A DNA stretch of 64,000 nucleotides from Ahaetulla prasina (GCF_028640845.1 NC_080540.1:133700420-133764419); one strand, 5' to 3'; numbered from the stretch's first letter, positions 12,391 through 24,596 are shown. Notes: a model not told the origin generated them from the letters alone. Made by a program: numbers and translations.

Positions 12391-13098
12391 GAGCAATACA
12401 TATATGAAAGATTTAAGACTTTCTCTTGGCAAAGGGAGACATTAATTGCTGCTTGTTAACATTGCTTGGTAATGATTGGGTTTAATCATTGCTTTTACTT
12501 TCTATTCATGCTTTCCATTTCCAAATTGGCACTCAAGGTGGCTTCATCAATCAGTACATATTAAACAGAAAGATTCTGAGGGTTCTAAGAGGTACTTTTG
12601 ATTAAGTTACAATGAAATCTGTTGCTGTTTCTTTTTAAGTATGTTTTACAGCACTTAATATTCTCCATCATTTTTGAGAATACTTTTGTTTACCAGGCAC
12701 CAAAAATACTTCAGCTACAGATGAGCCACAAGAAATTACCGTACTGTATTTCAAGATATAGAGGTTTTTTTATCCCTTAGAAAAAAGCAGATCCAGCTGC
12801 CTCAGATCAAGCAACCTATATATTAGGATTACAATTTCTGGATATCTAAACGTAATGGCATAAATCCTAAAGGACCACTATCTTTAATCTTCACAAATTG
12901 TCTCTTCTAGCATACAGTGACACACTACTGAAAACCTTTTTATTTGATACATCTATGTTAAATTGCTCAACTTGCTGATGAATATAGGCAAGTTTTAACT
13001 AAAATATTTAGTATTGTACAAACTACATGTTACAATGCTTTTTGTGTGGCCCATAATCTATTTGATACTTTGAACAGAAACATGTTTTCAATCCAGTA

Positions 13099-13489
13099 CA
13101 GGTAGTCCTTCACTTACAACTGTTCATTTAGTGACAGTTTGAAGTTACAACAGCACTAAAAAAAGTGACTTAGGACCATTTTTCACACAACAGTGAAGTG
13201 TCCTTGTGATCACGTAATCAAAATTCAAATGCTTGGCAACCGAGTCATATCTATGATGGTTGCAGTGTCCGGGGGTCATGTGATCCCCTTTTGTGACGTT
13301 CTGACAAGCAAAGTCAATGGGGATGCCAAATTCACTTAACAACTGCATCACTAACTAAACAACTGCATTGATTCGTTTAATAACTGTGGCAAGGCAGGTC
13401 GTAAAATGAGGCAAAATTCATTTAACAAATGTTTCACTTAGCAACAGACAGTTTAGGCTCAATTGTAGTCGTAAGTCAAGGACTATCTG
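13099..13489 (+). mobile_element. Tigger-like MITE copy B
   Basis: 391-bp element with inverted ends CAGGTAGTCCTTCACTTAC and GTAAGTCAAGGACTATCTG, flanked by TA (13097-13098 and 13490-13491). Same family as the copies at 4731, 14285, 41797 and 56285. No coding capacity; Tc1/mariner-type by termini and target site. Confidence 0.85.
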
Positions 13490-13764
13490 TAGCTTGTTTC
13501 AGTATTATCAAACAATGTAATGGATATAATTAAGTTAACAGATATTTGGGGTATTTGTGCAAGAAATACATTAAGCAGCAGTAAGGTATACATATGTAAT
13601 TTTAATTTCTTCTTTGTATATATCCCGAAGTATTATGATATAATAAATATCATATAAATATATTCTGCAGAATATTTCCACTCATAGAAGTCAGACTATT
13701 TTCTAATTTATGAAATCATATATTGAGGCTGGCCTTTATTAAATGCTTACTTCACAGACAAAGT

Positions 13765-13985
13765 ATTGTGTTTCCCCGAAAATAAGACATCCCCGATAAT
13801 AATCCCAATTGGGCTTTTGAGCACAAGCACTAAAATAATCCTGCCCCAAATTAAGCCCTCCCCGAAAATATTTAAACGCATGCAAAGCCACTCCCCGCCA
13901 TTTCCTCTGGTTAGGGTTAGGAGACAGAACTGGAAATCAGGTAAGATGGCAAGTAGGAATAAAAATTCCCACATATTATCTCTGA
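13765..13985 (+). mobile_element. Unclassified repeat with TTTCCCCGAAAATAAGAC end
   Basis: The phrase TTTCCCCGAAAATAAGAC, with two more CCCCGAAAATA/CCCCGATAATA repeats inside, looks like a known type of short squamate repeat. The far end and target duplication could not be set. Possibly a non-autonomous DNA element. Confidence 0.4.
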
Positions 13986-14284
13986 GATTCAAAAAGTGAT
14001 CAGAAACCCCCTCCCAAAAAAAATCATTACATAAAGTAAAAGATCTATATACATAGCTTCATTTCAATCTTTAACTTAATATTGTTCTTTGCATCTTTAT
14101 ATTTCTTTTTCTTTGTCCATCTCAATTATTCTGCAGTTTGACAATGGTATACATAAACATTCAAGGAAAAAAACCCAGTTGCACTGACCACAATTATCAT
14201 CAGTAGTACTTCACAGTAACTTTTGCGTCAAGACATTATTCACCACTTGACAAATATAATCTAGGTTTTGGCTTAAAACCATAA

Positions 14285-14587
14285 TTGGGATTGGAACCAC
14301 CAAGGCAGTGATTGGACTTGATTTTACAATCTTTTTGATGCAGTCATTAAGTGAATCACACAGTTGTTAAGGGTTAAGGGTTCCCACATTGACTTTGCTT
14401 GTTGGAAGCTCCCTGGGAAGGCTACAAATGGCAATCACATATACAATTACAATAACAACATACTGATTGCCAAGAACCTAAATTTTAATCATGTGGGGAC
14501 ACTGCAAGGAGCAGTCGTAAGCCACTTTTTTCACACTGTCATAATTTTAAACAATCACTAAACAAATGGTCATAAGTCAATGATTAC
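14285..14587 (-). mobile_element. Tigger-like MITE copy C (reversed, eroded ends)
   Basis: Minus-strand relative of copy B: shared blocks around GTTGTTAAG, ACATTGACTTTGCTTG and CATAAGTCAATGATTAC. Its ends have decayed, so borders are approximate. Confidence 0.6.
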
Positions 14588-14875
14588 ATAATAAAAAAAC
14601 GCTGCTAGCCTTTTATTCAGATTATACTTTGATTGGGCATTAGCCAGATTACATTCAATGACATTGCCTTAAAAAGCATGCATATCTAATATTTTTACTA
14701 CAAGAAAATATGGATTTAAGTGGCATAAATCAGGCAAAGCTTGACAAAAAAATACAAACAAATAAAAATATAAACATATGAGAAGCTTGTTAGTGAAACA
14801 GGGGATGGGCTTCCAAAGTTCCTGGGATCATCGTTTCTATCATCCAGATTTGTTTCAGAGTCAGATGGCATATAA

Positions 14876-14995
14876 CAGGGGTCTCCAACCTTGGCAACTT
14901 TAAGCCTGGCAAACTTCAACTCCCAGAATTCCCCAGCCAGCAAAGCTGGAGTTGAAGTTCGCCAGGCTTAAAGTTGCCAAGGTTGGAGACCCCTG
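14876..14995 (+). mobile_element. 120-bp near-palindromic hAT-type MITE
   Basis: Almost the whole element is one inverted repeat: CAGGGGTCTCCAACCTTGGC at the left and its complement at the right. It is flanked by GCATATAA (14868-14875) and GCATACAA (14996-15003), an 8-bp duplication with one mismatch, as for hAT elements. Confidence 0.85.
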
Positions 14996-15435
14996 GCATA
15001 CAAGATTATAAAGATGATCCCTATCTTTATAACTGAAAAGAGTCCAGTTTAACAGACTGCTCTTCTCATTACTTTTTTAGGCAATTGAAGATAAATTTCT
15101 CATCTCGACTGATCAGTTGGTAATAAAGGAACTACCTACCTTTCTCAATCATCTACCAATCTTTCCCATGAGTTCTCCCTTGCCATATTCAATCCTGTCA
15201 ACAACCTTGTGTCTGAACTCAAACCATGTGTTGTCAATATACCATCTGTTTCTGCCCTAACCCGTCAGCAAAATTCAAGGCCCACCAATGCCTTCCAAAA
15301 GGAAAGAATCAAAGCTTTATGAGATTTTCAGAAAATGCTGATACAGACTAATATACTTGGTACTTTTAAGCACACGTCCCTGAGTTCACTAATTACATAT
15401 AGAGACACTATTCAAAGTAATACCTAGTTACCTAC

Positions 15436-15506
15436 CTCTGTATGCCTCGAATGAAGAGCATTGTATTCCTTCTTTAGTTCCGCTTCCCTCTCCTCCAATC
15501 TACTAA
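15436..15506 (-). CDS. SPAG9: SPAG9 exon 3
   Basis: 71 bp between an acceptor CAG (15507-15509) and a GTAGGT donor (15430-15435). After completing the Ile codon it encodes 23 codons reading [20 protein letters not shown] then HTE. This is the next segment of the SPAG9 coiled coil and ends in phase 0. It lies about 18.7 kb from exon 2; that intron carries the endogenous retrovirus and most hAT insertions. No alternative splice site stands out. Confidence 0.95.
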
Positions 15507-15509
15507 CTG

Positions 15510-16678
15510 AAAAAGAAAATAATTCATTCAGTTTATTATTTTCAACAATAGAAACAAAAGATGTTTTACCTCAACCTAGTTTTTACAAATCCAAGCTATC
15601 AATTCAAATACTATTTTGATCTACTTTTTTTTTTTGGGGGGGGGGAATGTGATCATGAAATTTTTATAAAATACAGTAGAAATTATACAGAAAAACAAGG
15701 ACTTTGTGCATATCACCCAGTACCACACTGCTACAAAATCCTACAGTTACACCTGATCATTCCCCCACCATATTAGTTTAACATTAGAAGAATAAAAATG
15801 AGAAACCTAAAACAGCACAACAGAATCAAATTAACAAATTAGCAAAGTATCATTAGCCGCCTATGTATGTTTTTAAGCATGGGGAAGTAGAAAACAATAA
15901 AACAGATTATAATAAATTTGCTCAGCAGTACATCGTTGGCTATTGTTTTAAAGAAGAGCTTAGCAGCATCTAAGCACATAGCAAATATTAAACTTATCTA
16001 CTTTACACCACCCTGATTAACTACACAGGGGAAAGCAATATTCCACCTACGCTTTCTAGGATATTTCATTTTAATCTCAGTAGAGAAGATATATAATCTC
16101 AATGTCCTCACAACTGAGCCATTTGTCAACTATACTTCTGCTCCATCTAGTGGATTACTTTATTGCCATTATGGGAACATACATGGTGTCACTAATTAAA
16201 GGTAGCACTTTGGATTCTTTTGCCTCCTGAACAAACAGGGACCTTCTTCAGATTTGGTTGTAGCAAATTCATATAGCAGGAGTTTTTTAACAACAGTATA
16301 TTGCTGCCTAATACTCTCTATCAGTTTTCTTTAAACATCTAGGAGCATAGGCCTTTAATGTTCTTCATCCATAGTTAAGTAATTGCAAACTTAAGGCATT
16401 ATCTGACCACAGATGGTCAACATGAAAAAAATATTCAAATACAAAGACATGGATAATGTCTGGTATTATTGCATGATCAACAAAGTCAAAATATAGCCTC
16501 CTCCACATGATGGATTACATTTCTCATCAGGCTTATCAAGTTTACCAAATTATTATCCTGTAGAACATTTGGACTATAGTCCAATACATCTCGTAGACAC
16601 ACCAGGCTGGGGAAGATTGACCTATAGTTTAATATTTAAAAAAAAAAACCTTTAATGGAAATAACTGGAACATATTTA

Positions 16679-16735
<57 letters not shown>

Positions 16736-16900
16736 TTCCAGAACAGAGCCCGATACATTATTTTTAATCATTGATCGAAAAGCATTCTATGCCTCAAGGA
16801 TATTCCTGATACAAAGAGAATCGTAGCCTAACATTAATCTGCTAATATATTTGGAGTTAACTGTGAAATTAGAAAACACTGAAGCTCAGACCCTAGAGCC
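15510..16900. other. SPAG9 intron 2, plain part
   Basis: No exon or clear element, apart from a compound (CA)n(GA)n microsatellite at 16678-16732 and a G-rich run near 15630-15645. Confidence 0.6.
16678..16732 (+). repeat. (CA)n(GA)n microsatellite
   Basis: Tandem CA units followed by GA units. Confidence 0.97.
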
Positions 16901-16914
16901 CCTAGGGCTTAGAG

Positions 16915-17432
16915 CTGTGATGGTGAACCTATGGCATGTGTGCCACGTGGCACATAGCACCATGGGCACGTGAGCTTTGCCCTAGGTCAGGTCTGGCGCG
17001 CATGGGCCCGCTGGAACTCAGGAAATAGGCTGTTTCCGGCCTCTAGAGGGCCTCCAGCTGGGTGGGGAAGGCCATTTTCGTCCTCCCCAGGCTCCTAGAA
17101 AGGCTCTGGAGCCTGGGGAAAGCGAAAAATGGACTCTCCAATCCCAACAGAAGTCGGCAAACGGGCAGTTTCCAGCCTCTGGAGGGCCTCCCGGGGGGGA
17201 GGCTATTTTGGCCACCCCAGGCTCCAAAAAAGCCTGGGGAGCCTGGGGAGAGCGAAAACCGGACCTACTGGGGCCACTGTGCCATCGCGTGCCAAAAGCA
17301 GGGGGAGCGTGGGGGGCCCCCAATGCATGCGCGGGGCACATTGAATTTTGGGTGTAGGCACATGCGTGCACAATCCCACCCTGTGTTCCCCCTGCTTTTG
17401 GCATGCGACAGTGAAAAGGTTCGCCATCACTG
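16915..17432 (+). mobile_element. hAT-type non-autonomous element, 518 bp
   Basis: Ends CTGTGATGGTGAACCTATGG and the mirrored GTTCGCCATCACTG. Flanked by GCTTAGAG (16907-16914) and GCCTAGAG (17433-17440), an 8-bp duplication with one mismatch. The GC-rich interior has inverted sub-repeats; the ORFs read across it on both strands are not genes. Confidence 0.8.
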
Positions 17433-17920
17433 GCCTAGAGGAAGCTGCCTCATTTAAAAAGATGATCAACAACTGTCCTCAACTTCAGAAAATGTAAACT
17501 AGGGAAGAAACAAAATGGCAGCCCTACTATACAGAAGTCAAAACAGAAGCTGCTGAATAAGGTAAAAACCAGAGATGGGCTGCTGCCAGTACAGGCGAAC
17601 CAGTTGTTACAATTCTGTGTTCAGCGAACCAGCAAATCCCACCACTTGCTGGCCACACCTGCCCCATGCTGGTCCGCCCCACCCTGCCCTATCTCAATTC
17701 ACCCGCCTTGGCTGGTGGCTAGACTCACGCCCGCATCCAACTACTCTCTGGCTCGCTCACCCAGACCAGGCGGCCCAGCTTATCTCTGTGCCTCGCCCAC
17801 TTGCCTACCTTTGCTGCGGCCTACCATGCCGGCTATGCAGCCCAGCTGATCTCCACGCCTTGCCCGCTTGGGGGGTATATGGTGAAGCTTGGCCGCCTTT
17901 CGGGCCTGGCTGTCGTCTGT

Positions 17921-18487
17921 TGTGACCCAGGCCCAAGTAGGTAGTAAGAAACTCAGTCCATGAAAAAACAAACAAATTTTATTCGAACAGCTGAAAATTA
18001 CGTCATTCCCAGCGTCTTTCAACTCAAATTAAAACAAATGCCTTCCAACACAAATTCCTCAGTTCTATCGCAAACCTTGGTCCAATTAGGCAAACTGCCA
18101 AAGACCTTTCTTGGCAAACATTCACAAGTCACAAAAATAAAGGCAAGACATAGACAAAGCAGAAGACAAAACAGAAGACGAAGCTACCAATGTTGTTTTT
18201 CAGCAAAGCTCAAACGCCGGTGCTGCTCTGTTTTAAGCCTTATGGGAGAGGCCAATCATCTCTTGGCCGTACTCCCAAGTTGTCCTTTTAGTTTTAGCTG
18301 CTCTTGCCTTCTGGCAGCTCTTCTCATGCGTGCATTAGGAACAGGCTCCTCCTGTTCCTCTGCCTCACTACTATCAGTCTCTGGAGGCTCTGAAGTCCGC
18401 ACCTCACTTCCCAATGGCCCTGGCCTCACCTCAGTCTCATCTCTGACCTACTCCATTGCCAGCTCCGTAGGCTGCTGACGGATCACA
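17921..18487 (-). mobile_element. Putative solo LTR, family 2, copy 1
   Basis: Minus-strand LTR candidate beginning TGTGATCCGTCAGCAGCC and ending GGCCTGGGTCACA. It has a minus-strand AATAAA (17978-17983). It shares blocks with 50460-50898, including the segment TTATGGGAGAGGCCAAT. No target duplication could be found. Confidence 0.5.
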
Positions 18488-18544
18488 TCATCATCATCCT
18501 TCCATTTGCATGCCGCATGCTCGTCCTTCGCCACAGGTCAGGAG

Positions 18545-18665
18545 CCAGGGGATGTGCCAGTCCCTGGCTCTGGCCTTCCCCAGGGTGTCTGCCCCGCCCA
18601 CTCGCCCTTTGCCTCAGGGGATGCACCAGTCCTTGGTTCTGGCCTTCCCTGGGGCGTCCGCCTGC
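18545..18665 (+). repeat. Short tandem repeat of GC-rich units
   Basis: Two imperfect units of about 75 bp sharing the TCTGGCCTTCCC motif and a GGGGATG(T/C)(G/A)CCAGTCC start. Confidence 0.55.
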
Positions 18666-21079
18666 ATGCTGCACACATGCTCAAACTATGGTCCCCCGGG
18701 CCGAAGGAATTTATCTGGCCTATGACCTACTGTGATCAGGTAAAGGGTCACAGGGGGACAGCACAGGCACAGGGAGGATGGCATGGGCGCAGGGAGCACA
18801 AAGCAGTTGGGTAAGCTTCTTACCTATAAGAAGTCCCTTCCGGAAAGCACTGCAGTGAAGAGAAGCAGCCGGGTTGAATCTCCAGCATCTCTCAGATCTT
18901 CCAGCCGCTTCTTCTAGCCTTTGGTGAGCCTCGGTCGCTTGCAGAGATGCTCAATGTGCTCTCCAGGTCAGCAGCTGTTTCTCTCCACTGCTGCTCTTGT
19001 TGGGAGGCATCTTGTGCAGCACAGTAAAATTTAGCAGCCATGAGCCCTCGCTTTGGGTCTTTTAAGTCCCATCCAGAAAGTGCTGCGGGCCTGCAGCAGA
19101 GAGAAACAGCATTCAACCTGGCTGCTTCTCTCTGTCACAGCGCTTTCCAGATTGGACTTAGAGGAAAGCAGCAGCTCACAGCTGCTAAATTTCACTATGT
19201 TGCGCAAGACACTCTCCCAGCAAGAGCAGCAGCAGAGAAACAGCTGCCAACCTGGAGAGCGCATGGAGCGTCTCCCCAAGTGCCCAAGACATGCACAGCA
19301 CCAACAAAGAAGAGGCCGGGAGATCAAGCAACATCTTGATGGATTGGAAACCTCAGAGAAAATTCCTCCCCCGAGGGCTGCCCGCCTAGAGTGCCACCAC
19401 TGCCACTCTGAAGCTTGCCCTTGGGACGGATCAGTAAGTTCTTGCTTTGCTCCCCAGGTACGGCCCCATAATGGAGGGGTCTATGCCCAGACCAGGTGCT
19501 TTCTCTTGGGCTTCCCGGCTGTGGTGGCAGGAGGAGGAACTGTGTGGTGGGGAAGGCTGCCTGCAGTTCTTGCAGCCAAAGCCAGGATGTCTGTGAACTT
19601 GCATATGTATGAGGTCTTCTGCCTTGAGCAGAAGGTTGAACTATAAGACCTCCAAGGTACCTCTAGCCTGTGGTACTAATGTCTCCAAAACAAGGGAATT
19701 TGCTTAAATTTTGTGGGGGGGGGCGGCTTCTTACGAGTGCATTTTGGAGAAGTATGAAGAGAAATGGTAAAACGGCGATCAGTTTGGGATTAAATTCCAA
19801 ATGAAATTGGGTCTTCAGGGTAAGGAGACACGAAGAACTTTCAACTGCAGGTTTCTAAAATCTTATTAAAATGAATGTCTAGAGGCAGCTCTTTAACTCA
19901 TTAATCCAGAGGGAGCAAAAGAGATAGGCTATCTCTTAGTCAAAGAAGCGATGTCAAGTTGGCCACACCCACCCAGTCACATGATCACCCAGCCAGTCAT
20001 TAGGGCAGAGAACCAGTTGTTAAAAAAATTGAAGCCCATCACTGGTACAAACCTTCAAAATTGGCCCTTGTTGACAAAGCAGAACCCATCAGGCACCAAA
20101 GGGTAAATCAACAGCCTGTTTTAACTGTCCCTAAACTGTACTTGCTGAGAGATAAATGAAGAAAAGTGAGGCCATTGTTTGTTTCCATCTGGCAGAAAAC
20201 TACATGGAGTGTCCCCACTGCTACCATCTAAACAAAAATTCTATACAAACTATATCTTCAACTGGAAGGATCCCGGAACAGCTTATAAAGAACAGCAAGA
20301 GTACCTAGTCATATTTAGATCCCCTCCAACACATGCAGTAAACTACTCTTCAATCAAAAATGACCTATCAAGCAAATACTTATTGGCAATACAGCAAATG
20401 ATAACTGTATTTTTTGCCTTTTCTGCAAGCTCTTTTAAACATGGCAGTCCCATTTATACTTGAACTAACTGGCCAAACATTTTTTTTTCTTCCCCAATAC
20501 CCTCCTTTTTGGTGAAAGCGTTTGACAGCATCAGAACCTTTGCAAAAAAAATGGATTAAAAAAATCCTGCCCAACCACTTTGATAAAAACAGAAGCAAAG
20601 AAGCAACCAGCAGACAAAAGAAGACCATGCCCATACTCAAATTACATTCCACACCATAAAGTAACTTCAAGCAAGGGATGAGTTGATTAACTCTGCTTTA
20701 GCCATATTCTGATTTTTTTAAAATCAGGGCATCACCCTAAACTAAAGCACAATGCAATTTAGCATGTCATATGACAATACCCAACTTAAAGGCAAGAATA
20801 CAGAAAATCAGCCTTGTTTTGTTGAACATACAGAAGATTGAACAGCTGCTTACACTCCACTTTGCTCTTCAGTTCTGCATAACTCCTCCTTAACAGCTGC
20901 TGTATGTATTTCTCCTACCAGACAATAGCTATGTAGGCACAGAATCATGGAAAGGCAGCATTTTTGCAAATTCTACCTTTAAATGAAAAAGTTATATCAT
21001 TTTGCTCTCCTTGCTAAAATAAACAACTTACCTAATTCAAAATAGTTCTTATCTTAGGCATGATTTCATACATGCATAT

Positions 21080-21642
21080 CAGTGGTGGGTTGCTAACGGT
21101 TCTCACCAGTTTGTGTGAACCATTGGAGGAAATTTGGCCAATGTCGCTGAACCGTTAGTGATGGCCGGGAGGCCATGCCCTCAAACCCGTCCCTTGGCTG
21201 CCATGTTCAGTGGCACCATGTTCTTCGCGCACGTGCATCCCATTGCCTTGCAAGTCCAATGGGATGAGCATGCGCAAAGAACATGGCAGCAGCTTTTTCT
21301 GTGGGTACTTTTTAGCGGCCTGCGGAGAAAGCGGCTGGCAAAGAAGCCTTTCCAGCAGTATCTGCCTCCAGACCCCTGTCGCCCGCATTTTCCAGTCTGG
21401 GCTGCTCGGCAGGCAGGCTTTTATTTTGTCAGCCCAGGGAGGGGGGGGGGAATGTATGTAGAAAATTGCCCTGTCTCTGCAGCATCAGTCATGTGACTGA
21501 GTGGGTGTGGCCAACTCGATGTCACTCACAGCAAGGTGCTGCCCCACCTTGCCGTAACTGAGTTGGCCACGCCCACTCAGTCCCATGACCACCAAGCCAT
21601 GCCCACAGAACAGGTAGTAAAAAAAATTGGAACCCACCCCTG
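21080..21642 (+). mobile_element. hAT-type non-autonomous element, 563 bp
   Basis: Ends CAGTGGTGGGTTGC and GGAACCCACCCCTG. Flanked by a perfect 8-bp duplication ATGCATAT (21072-21079 and 21643-21650). Same terminal family as 33578-33714 and 42363-42673. The ORFs inside are not genes. Confidence 0.88.
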
Positions 21643-21655
21643 ATGCATATGTATG

Positions 21656-21935
21656 ATTATGTATTTATTTATTTATTTATTTATCATATTTGTATACCGC
21701 CCTATCTCCCTAGGGACTCAGGGTGGTTCACAGGCAAATAAAAAGGTACATATAAATACAGAATAAAATATCAATTAAAAAACTTATTCTACACAGCCAA
21801 ATAGTTAAAAAAGAACAATATAAATAATAAAACCCATTAAAACCCGTATAAATTTAAAATCTAATCCAGTCCTGCGCAGATGAATAGATATGTTTTAAGC
21901 TCACGGCGGAAGGTTCGGAGGTCCGGAAGTTGACG
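21656..21935 (-). mobile_element. CR1/L2-clade LINE 3' end
   Basis: Minus-strand LINE tail with (ATAA)n followed by the conserved phrase for a tail of the type GGGCGGTATACAAATATG. 5'-truncated; it lies next to the hAT element at 21080-21642. Confidence 0.6.
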
Positions 21936-22984
21936 AAGTCCTGGGGGGAGTGTATGTATGACCCATCATCTTAAATTTGTACATTTGCTTTGGTTTTTCC
22001 TTAAAAAAAAGAATGTTTTTTTTCTTTGCTGGATTACGTGCCATCAGATCAGTACTGAATTTCAACTACCACATAGATTGATTTTCTCCAGGACAGTCTG
22101 TCCCCAGTTTGGTCCTTCTAGTCTTCCAAATGCACACTCATCAGTAGTGTAATCATGTCCATCCCCCTTGCTTCTGGCTGTCCTCTTTCTTTCCTCTTTT
22201 TCTCTTTTTCTTTTCACTTTTCCCAGAATTATCTCCGTTGTATGTCTATGCATTAATATTACAACATCTTCATTTTATTGTAATTTCTTTGACTACTGTG
22301 AGCCATCCAGAGCCATTGAGAATTGGATGACAAGCATGTTTCATTTACTTGGGTGCCTAGTTAGACAGAGGTTTAGACTGGATTTAGCATTTTTGTCCAC
22401 TCTTAGCAAGGACTTAGGGTAGTCAGATGTAGTTCTTTAATAACATTAGTGGTATCGTCGCAGTAGGTAAGCTGTTCCAAGTAAAGCTGCCTTTTGCTGA
22501 CAATTTTGTCAATGCTGATGGTATTCAAGGGTGCTCAAGATCTTTTGGGATTGCACCTACAGCACCTATTATTACTGTGGTTCTCCCAAAAGAAGGCCGG
22601 GTCTTATTTTCTTTTGACCCCCCCCAAAAAACGGCTAGGCCTTCTTTTTGGAAGGTTCTAATTAATGACTCATCTCGCGGCAGTGGCACCCACAGCCCCG
22701 CCCAACAGGAGCCCACTGCTGGCCCACTTCTTCTGCGGCTGCTTGCCACCACTTGCACACATCGCCCAGGCCTCCATTTTGCCTTCAGATGCCTACCAGA
22801 AGGCATCTGCAACCAATAACAGAGCTCCGGATTGTGTTGGGGTGTGTGAGCCCTGGTAAGTAGGGCAGCTCTAGCATCCCCCATCCCCACCCTAGCTTAG
22901 TTTTTACCTGTGTGCCTCGCCCCATGCCCTGCACCCTGGGGTGGGCAGGGTCTTAATTAGGGCTAATTGCATCTAGCCTGCCTT

Positions 22985-23243
22985 TCTTAATGGAAAGGTA
23001 TTGTTTCCACTTTTCTCAATGAAAGGGATTAAGGGCATGTCCTGTCCTTAATCCCATCACCTGGAGGTGAAGGTGTTTTGTTTGTGAATAGGCACATTAA
23101 GAAAGACTGGGGCTGTTTTCTGCTTCTAAGAGCATGTTTCTCCATTATTCCTTTGGGGAAATATAATATTCTGCCTCTTTTAATATTCCCCAAAATATTT
23201 CATTCTTGGGGGGGGGGCTTCCCAAATGCTCCAAGCGTCAGGT
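22985..23243 (-). mobile_element. Reversed, divergent LTR fragment related to the nearby ERV
   Basis: On the minus strand it resembles the start of the LTRs at 23486 and 24026: shared AAGAATGAAATATTTT, an A/T-rich stretch, and then ATGGAGAAACATG. Divergence is clearly higher than between the other copies. The distal end is not resolved. Confidence 0.5.
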
Positions 23244-23485
23244 CTTTTTTTGTTATCTAATATGATTCTTACTGAATCTTACTTTGTTAATTTCCAGACT
23301 GATTCTCAAACTTATGTTCAAAGCAAATGCAATTCAGAATATTAACTATTCTAAACTGAAATTATCAGGATACCGAGAAAGCCCTCTTTCCATCTTTTTG
23401 TCTGAAATGGTAAAATATAGTGTTCCAAGTGCTAAGTACAGTGTACCTACCTTGATTCCTCATAAGTCATTTTTTTTAAAGCATA

Positions 23486-23973
23486 TGTAGGAATTTAGCA
23501 CCCACCCACCTCCTAGAAGAATGAAATATTTTAGAAAATATTTAAAAGGCAGAATATATTTCCCTGGATGAGAAATGGAGAAACATGTTTTAAAGACAAA
23601 GCAGCTCCCTGCAACTTCCTGCCACCCCCCACCTTTGTCAATGGGCCATCATCTGCATCATAATAGAACCCATCTAGCAACTGAAACTCACCACATGGCA
23701 CCTGGGAAGATTACATCAGCCAGCAAGGCTAGCTAAGACCCCCACCCCCTGGGAGTCTGACAGCCAATCAGGGTACTCTTCCTGTGCCCCAGAAAGTTCA
23801 AAGCTCAGAAAAAGCATAAAGCCAGGGAGCACACAGGATCTCAGCCTTTTCTGTTCAGGAACTCAAGCCATGTGATCCTGACCACCATTAAACCATCTTT
23901 CCAAGCAGTCTCCATGTTTCCAGTGTCTTTGTCCCCACTTGGAACTGAACCCAGATGGATATTTCTTCCAACA
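23486..23973 (+). mobile_element. Solo LTR of the ERV family
   Basis: 488 bp starting TGTAGGAATTTAGCACCC and ending TTCTTCCAACA. Flanked by a perfect 4-bp duplication CATA (23482-23485 and 23974-23977). It has a CCAAT box, a CATAAA TATA-like site and ATTAAA. It is shorter than the proviral LTRs because it lacks their duplicated U3 block. No internal sequence follows it. Confidence 0.88.
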
Positions 23974-24025
23974 CATAGATTTCAGGCCACCTATACATTG
24001 CGTACTTACAACTCTCACTAGCCAG

Positions 24026-24596
24026 TGTAGGAATTTAGCACCCACCCCCCTCCTACAAGAATGAAATATTTTAGAAAATATTTAAAAAGGCAAAATATAT
24101 TTCCCTGGATAAGAAATGGAGAAACATGTTTTAAAGACAGCAGCTTCCTGACTCCCCCCCCACCTTTGTCAATGGGCCATTAAAAGCCTCAGCTAAGCTC
24201 ACTCATTCTCCCCACCTTTGTCAATAGGCCATTAAGACTTGAGCCAGTCCATTGTCTACATGACAAAGATAGGATTAGCCCCTACCCATCTAGCAACAGA
24301 ATCTTACCACATGGCAAGGCTCAAGCAAGCTTGAGAGACAACCTACAACATTAGCTAAGACTCCCACCCCCTGGGAGTCTTGACAGCCAATCAGGATACT
24401 CTTCCTGTGCCCCAGAAAGTTCAAAGCTCAGAAAAAGCATAAAACCAGGGAGCACACAGGATCTCAGCCCTTTTCTGTTCAGGATCTCAAGCCATGTGAT
24501 CCTGGCCACCATTAAACCATCTTTCCAAGCAGCCTCCATGTTTCCAGTGTCTTTGTCCCCATTGGAACTGAACCCAGATGGATATTTCTTCCAACA
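24026..24596 (+). repeat. 5' LTR of the ERV
   Basis: 571 bp, TGTAGG...CAACA. U3 carries two copies of a roughly 20-bp block (24162-24182 and 24214-24234, 52 bp apart), a CCAAT box (24387-24391) and a TATA-like GCATAAAA (24438-24445). ATTAAA at 24511-24516 is the poly(A) signal, placing the U3/R/U5 borders at about 24465 and 24535. Confidence 0.9.

Larger units (their letters stand above)
17570..20044 (+). mobile_element. Large composite hAT-type element, 2.5 kb
   Basis: Left end CAGAGATGGGCTGCTGCC, right end GAAGCCCATCACTG, flanked by GTAAAAAC (17562-17569) and GTACAAAC (20045-20052), an 8-bp duplication with one mismatch. Inside are an LTR-like insertion (17921-18487), a short tandem repeat (18545-18660) and an inverted repeat (18962-19040 against 19178-19256). 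No transposase was recognised; long ORFs are from low-complexity or GC-rich sequence. Confidence 0.65.

Noticed and set aside
17018..17457. Overlapping ORFs of about 130 codons on both strands
   Set aside because: They lie within the GC-rich inverted interior of a hAT element.
18545..18665. Short repeat array as a CRISPR-like array
   Set aside because: Only two imperfect units, in a vertebrate transposon context.
18962..19256. Inverted repeat as a possible RNA gene hairpin
   Set aside because: The arms are 137 bp apart and lie inside a transposon; more likely a rearranged repeat.
17960..19646. ORFs of 172 and 197 codons on the plus strand
   Set aside because: They fall in an LTR-like insertion and an inverted repeat within a composite element, with no family resemblance.
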